Source: Thiobacillus sp. SCUT-2 (GTDB lineage: Bacteria > Pseudomonadota > Gammaproteobacteria > Burkholderiales > Thiobacillaceae). Taken from it: 64,000 bases of DNA. The notes under the pieces were generated by a model. It searched no databases and was not told the origin of the DNA. It saw only the letters and a list, made by a program, of their open reading frames with translations. This document shows positions 62,228 to 64,000 of the stretch, piece by piece (position 1 is the stretch's first letter; every line of letters starts with the position of its first letter). The stretch lies in contig NZ_CP141769.1 in the NCBI RefSeq assembly GCF_035621355.1, positions 1,674,001 to 1,738,000 on the forward strand, in the 5' to 3' direction. Both the position numbers and the translations under genes were made by a program.

Positions 62228-63630
62228 CGCCGGCCCTCCAGACGGGGATCGAAGGCGTCGCGCACGCCGTCCGCGAACAGGTTGGCCGCCAGCACCAGCG
62301 CGAACATGAGCGTGAAGGCGGCGCCGAGCTGCCACCAGACGACGGGCTCGCGGGCAAGCTCGAGACGCGCGCCGTTGATCATGTTGCCCCAGCTGTACAT
62401 GGTGGGGTCGACGCCCACGCCGACATAGGACAGCACCGCCTCGGCCAGCACCAGGCCCGAAAAGTCGAGGACGATCGAGATCAGAACCAGGTGGAACACG
62501 TTGGGGAAAATGTGGCGGGAAAGGATGCGCACGTGCGATACGCCGAAAGCCCGCGCGGCTTCGACGTAGTCGAGGGTGCGCAGCTTGAGCGCCTCGCCGC
62601 GCAGCAGGCGCGCCAGGCCCGTCCAGCTCGTCATGCCCATGATCAGGCAGAGCGCCAGCAGGCGGACGTCGGCGCGCGCCGCCGCGGTGTCGAACACGCC
62701 CGGATGCGCTTCGATGGCAACCTGCACGATGAGGATCGCGGCGGCGATCAGGAGCACGCCGGGGATCGAGTTCAGCACCGTGTAGACGTACTGGATCACG
62801 TCGTCGATCCAGCCGCGAAAGTACCCCGCCGCGATGCCGAGCCCGATCGCGAGCGGGAGCGTGACGAGCGTGGTGAGCGTGCCGATCATGAGGCCGGTGC
62901 GGATGCTCTTGAGGCTGATATAGAGCACGTCCTGTCCCACCTTGTCGGTGCCGAAGACGTGGTAGCCCATCGCCAGCTGGTGCGTCACCGCCCCCAGCGC
63001 GAGGAGCAGCGCACCCGTCAGCACCAGCGTCCGCGCAGGCCAGCCGAGCACCCCCGTCTTCCAGGCGCGCAACCAGGCCCGCCCCCCCATCCGACGCCGG
63101 CGCGCCCCCCACGCTGCCAGCAGCGCGAACAGCAGCAGGCTCGCCAAGCCCCCCTCGACAAGGCCCACGACAACCCGGCGCACGATGTCCGGCACGCGAT
63201 CGGCTGCGTCGGTGAGGTGCGCGCCGCCGTACCGGAGGCGCGGATAATCCCGCACGGTGACGCCGCCGCGGTCGACGAACTCCTTCGAATAGAGCTGCAT
63301 CGCCAGCGGCGCGGAGTAGGTCTTTTCCTGCTGGGTCCGCAGGCGCCCCACCAGCGCGTCGAACACGGACAGCACCTCGACCGAGTATTGCGGCTTGCCG
63401 GCCGGGCTGTCGTCCAGCTGCGCGCGGTAATGCAGCGAATCGAGCAGGCCGATGCATACGAACACGGCAAGCACCAGCGCGGCGGCCATGGCCATGGGGC
63501 GCCGCGCAACCGCGGCCCATGGCGCGCGCAGATGAGGCTGGCACCGGATGAACCAGGCGAGCGCCAGCAGTGCCGCCACGAGCGCGAAGATCAGCGCATC
63601 GGTCCAGAGGACGACGGGCTGGACGCTCAT
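62224..63630 (-). CDS. peptide ABC transporter permease, long form (YejE/DppC-like)
   Basis: 468 residues, longer than the usual ~300. An N-terminal helix and a second helix (MAMAAALVLAVFVCIGLLD) precede an inserted periplasmic region of about 110 residues (KTYSAPLAMQLYSKEFVDRG). Then the DppC core has the EAA loop (EAARAFGVSHVRILSRHIFP) and five helices. It pairs with the upstream permease and the fused ATPase. The insert is typical of Yej-type permeases. Confidence 0.93.
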   Translation of the reverse strand: MSVQPVVLWTDALIFALVAALLALAWFIRCQPHLRAPWAAVARRPMAMAAALVLAVFVCIGLLDSLHYRAQLDDSPAGKPQYSVEVLSVFDALVGRLRTQQEKTYSAPLAMQLYSKEFVDRGGVTVRDYPRLRYGGAHLTDAADRVPDIVRRVVVGLVEGGLASLLLFALLAAWGARRRRMGGRAWLRAWKTGVLGWPARTLVLTGALLLALGAVTHQLAMGYHVFGTDKVGQDVLYISLKSIRTGLMIGTLTTLVTLPLAIGLGIAAGYFRGWIDDVIQYVYTVLNSIPGVLLIAAAILIVQVAIEAHPGVFDTAAARADVRLLALCLIMGMTSWTGLARLLRGEALKLRTLDYVEAARAFGVSHVRILSRHIFPNVFHLVLISIVLDFSGLVLAEAVLSYVGVGVDPTMYSWGNMINGARLELAREPVVWWQLGAAFTLMFALVLAANLFADGVRDAFDPRLEGRR

Positions 63631-64000
63631 TGCAGCCGCACCCGCGGGTCCACCCAGGAATACGAGATGTCGGTCAGGACGAGGCCGACGATGTAGAGCA
63701 CCGAGCCCAGGAACACCATCGCGCGCACCACGGCGAAGTCCTGCGCCTGGATCGCGTCGATGGTGTAGCTGCCGAGCCCGGGAATGCCGAAGAAGGACTC
63801 GGTGATGAGGCTGCCCATGAAGAGGAGCGGCAGCACCACCACCGCGCCGGTCAGGATCGGGATCATCCCGTTCTTCAGCACGTGGCGGAACAGCACGCGC
63901 GCTTCGCCGAGGCCCTTGGCGCGCGCCGTGCGCACGTAGTCCTTGCCGATCTCCTCGAGGAAGATGGTGCGATACCAGCGTGCGCCGCTGCCCAGGCCCG
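63627..64000 (-). CDS. peptide ABC transporter permease (YejB/DppB-like), 5' part cut off
   Basis: The frame stays open to the window end, so the start lies beyond it. About 124 residues of the C-terminal end are seen: the EAA loop (RTARAKGLGEARVLFRHVLK), three helices (MIPILTGAVVVLPLLFMGSL; RAMVFLGSVLYIVGLVLTDI) and the ITESFFGIPGLG motif of DppB-type permeases. Its stop overlaps the next permease start by 4 bases. The binding protein (Yej/DppA-like) is probably upstream. Confidence 0.93.
   Translation of the reverse strand, partial: GLGSGARWYRTIFLEEIGKDYVRTARAKGLGEARVLFRHVLKNGMIPILTGAVVVLPLLFMGSLITESFFGIPGLGSYTIDAIQAQDFAVVRAMVFLGSVLYIVGLVLTDISYSWVDPRVRLQ

Noticed and set aside
60263-63544. 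A single 1093-codon frame covering the ATPase and the permease region
   Set aside because: The part beyond 62227 is out-of-frame shadow of the permease gene; the ATPase starts at the GTG that overlaps the permease stop.

Overview
The window is high-GC, gene-dense chromosomal DNA from a betaproteobacterium. The evidence is the block tRNA-Pro / MerR-type regulator / ihfA / pheT / pheS / rplT / rpmI / infC / thrS / tRNA-Val, the rnhA-dnaQ-gloB neighbourhood, and the strong GC preference at third codon positions. A Thiobacillus-like or related environmental lineage fits the many signalling genes, but the genus is a guess. There is no phage, insertion sequence, CRISPR array or rRNA operon.

Layout. 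1-7872 (minus strand): a translation block running from tRNA-Val(GAC) through thrS, infC (with an AUC start), rpmI, rplT, pheS, pheT, ihfA and a MerR-type regulator to a truncated tRNA-Pro. Factor-independent terminators sit before thrS, before infC and before pheS, so the block is probably tuned by partial termination. 7958-11945 (minus): ftsK, ispD, ispF and thpR joined by 4-8 base overlaps. 12135-14238 (plus): trxB, an Smr-domain protein and a Bcp-type peroxiredoxin, then a repeat cluster. 14508-21400: a DinG-type helicase, a coupled alpha/beta hydrolase and GGDEF-EAL protein, and an ABC1/UbiB kinase. 21483-27253: a helical DUF protein, an NlpC/P60 peptidase, a BarA-like hybrid histidine kinase, a DUF302 protein and a HIT-type phosphorylase.

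27243-31663 (minus) is a tightly overlapping cyclic-nucleotide cluster: an SH3-like protein, an M48 protease, a CHASE2 adenylate cyclase and a metallo-beta-lactamase-fold protein resembling class II cAMP phosphodiesterases. 31763-34582 (plus) is an MCE/Mla-like lipid transport operon. In place of a normal ATPase it has a short degenerate protein with no Walker A, and it ends in a lipoprotein. This is the most unusual unit in the window. 34735-43774 holds an SCP2-like periplasmic protein, an FKBP, pgi, a DUF4139 protein, an EAL-HDOD protein, a PolB-like exonuclease, rlmD and lysC. tRNA-Ser(GCT) and tRNA-Arg(ACG) follow.

44198-47556 has a Fur-box-controlled barrel-like protein, a DUF4156-like lipoprotein, a nuclease-fold protein that has lost metal ligands, a YfcE-like phosphoesterase, a 126-base inverted element made of heptamers, and ppa. 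47678-54763 has mfd, serB, flgM behind a near-consensus sigma-28 promoter, an HMA metallochaperone and a GGDEF-EAL protein coupled to a periplasmic binding protein. 55716-60239 has dnaQ, rnhA, a methyltransferase, gloB, mltD and a small membrane protein. 60263 to the window end is a Yej/Dpp-like peptide ABC transporter with a fused double ATPase and two permeases, the second cut by the window edge.

Two themes stand out. One is nucleotide second-messenger signalling: two intact GGDEF-EAL proteins, an EAL-HDOD protein, and a cyclase paired with a phosphodiesterase-like protein. The other is envelope maintenance: MCE transport, lytic transglycosylase, NlpC/P60, M48 and SCP2-like proteins.
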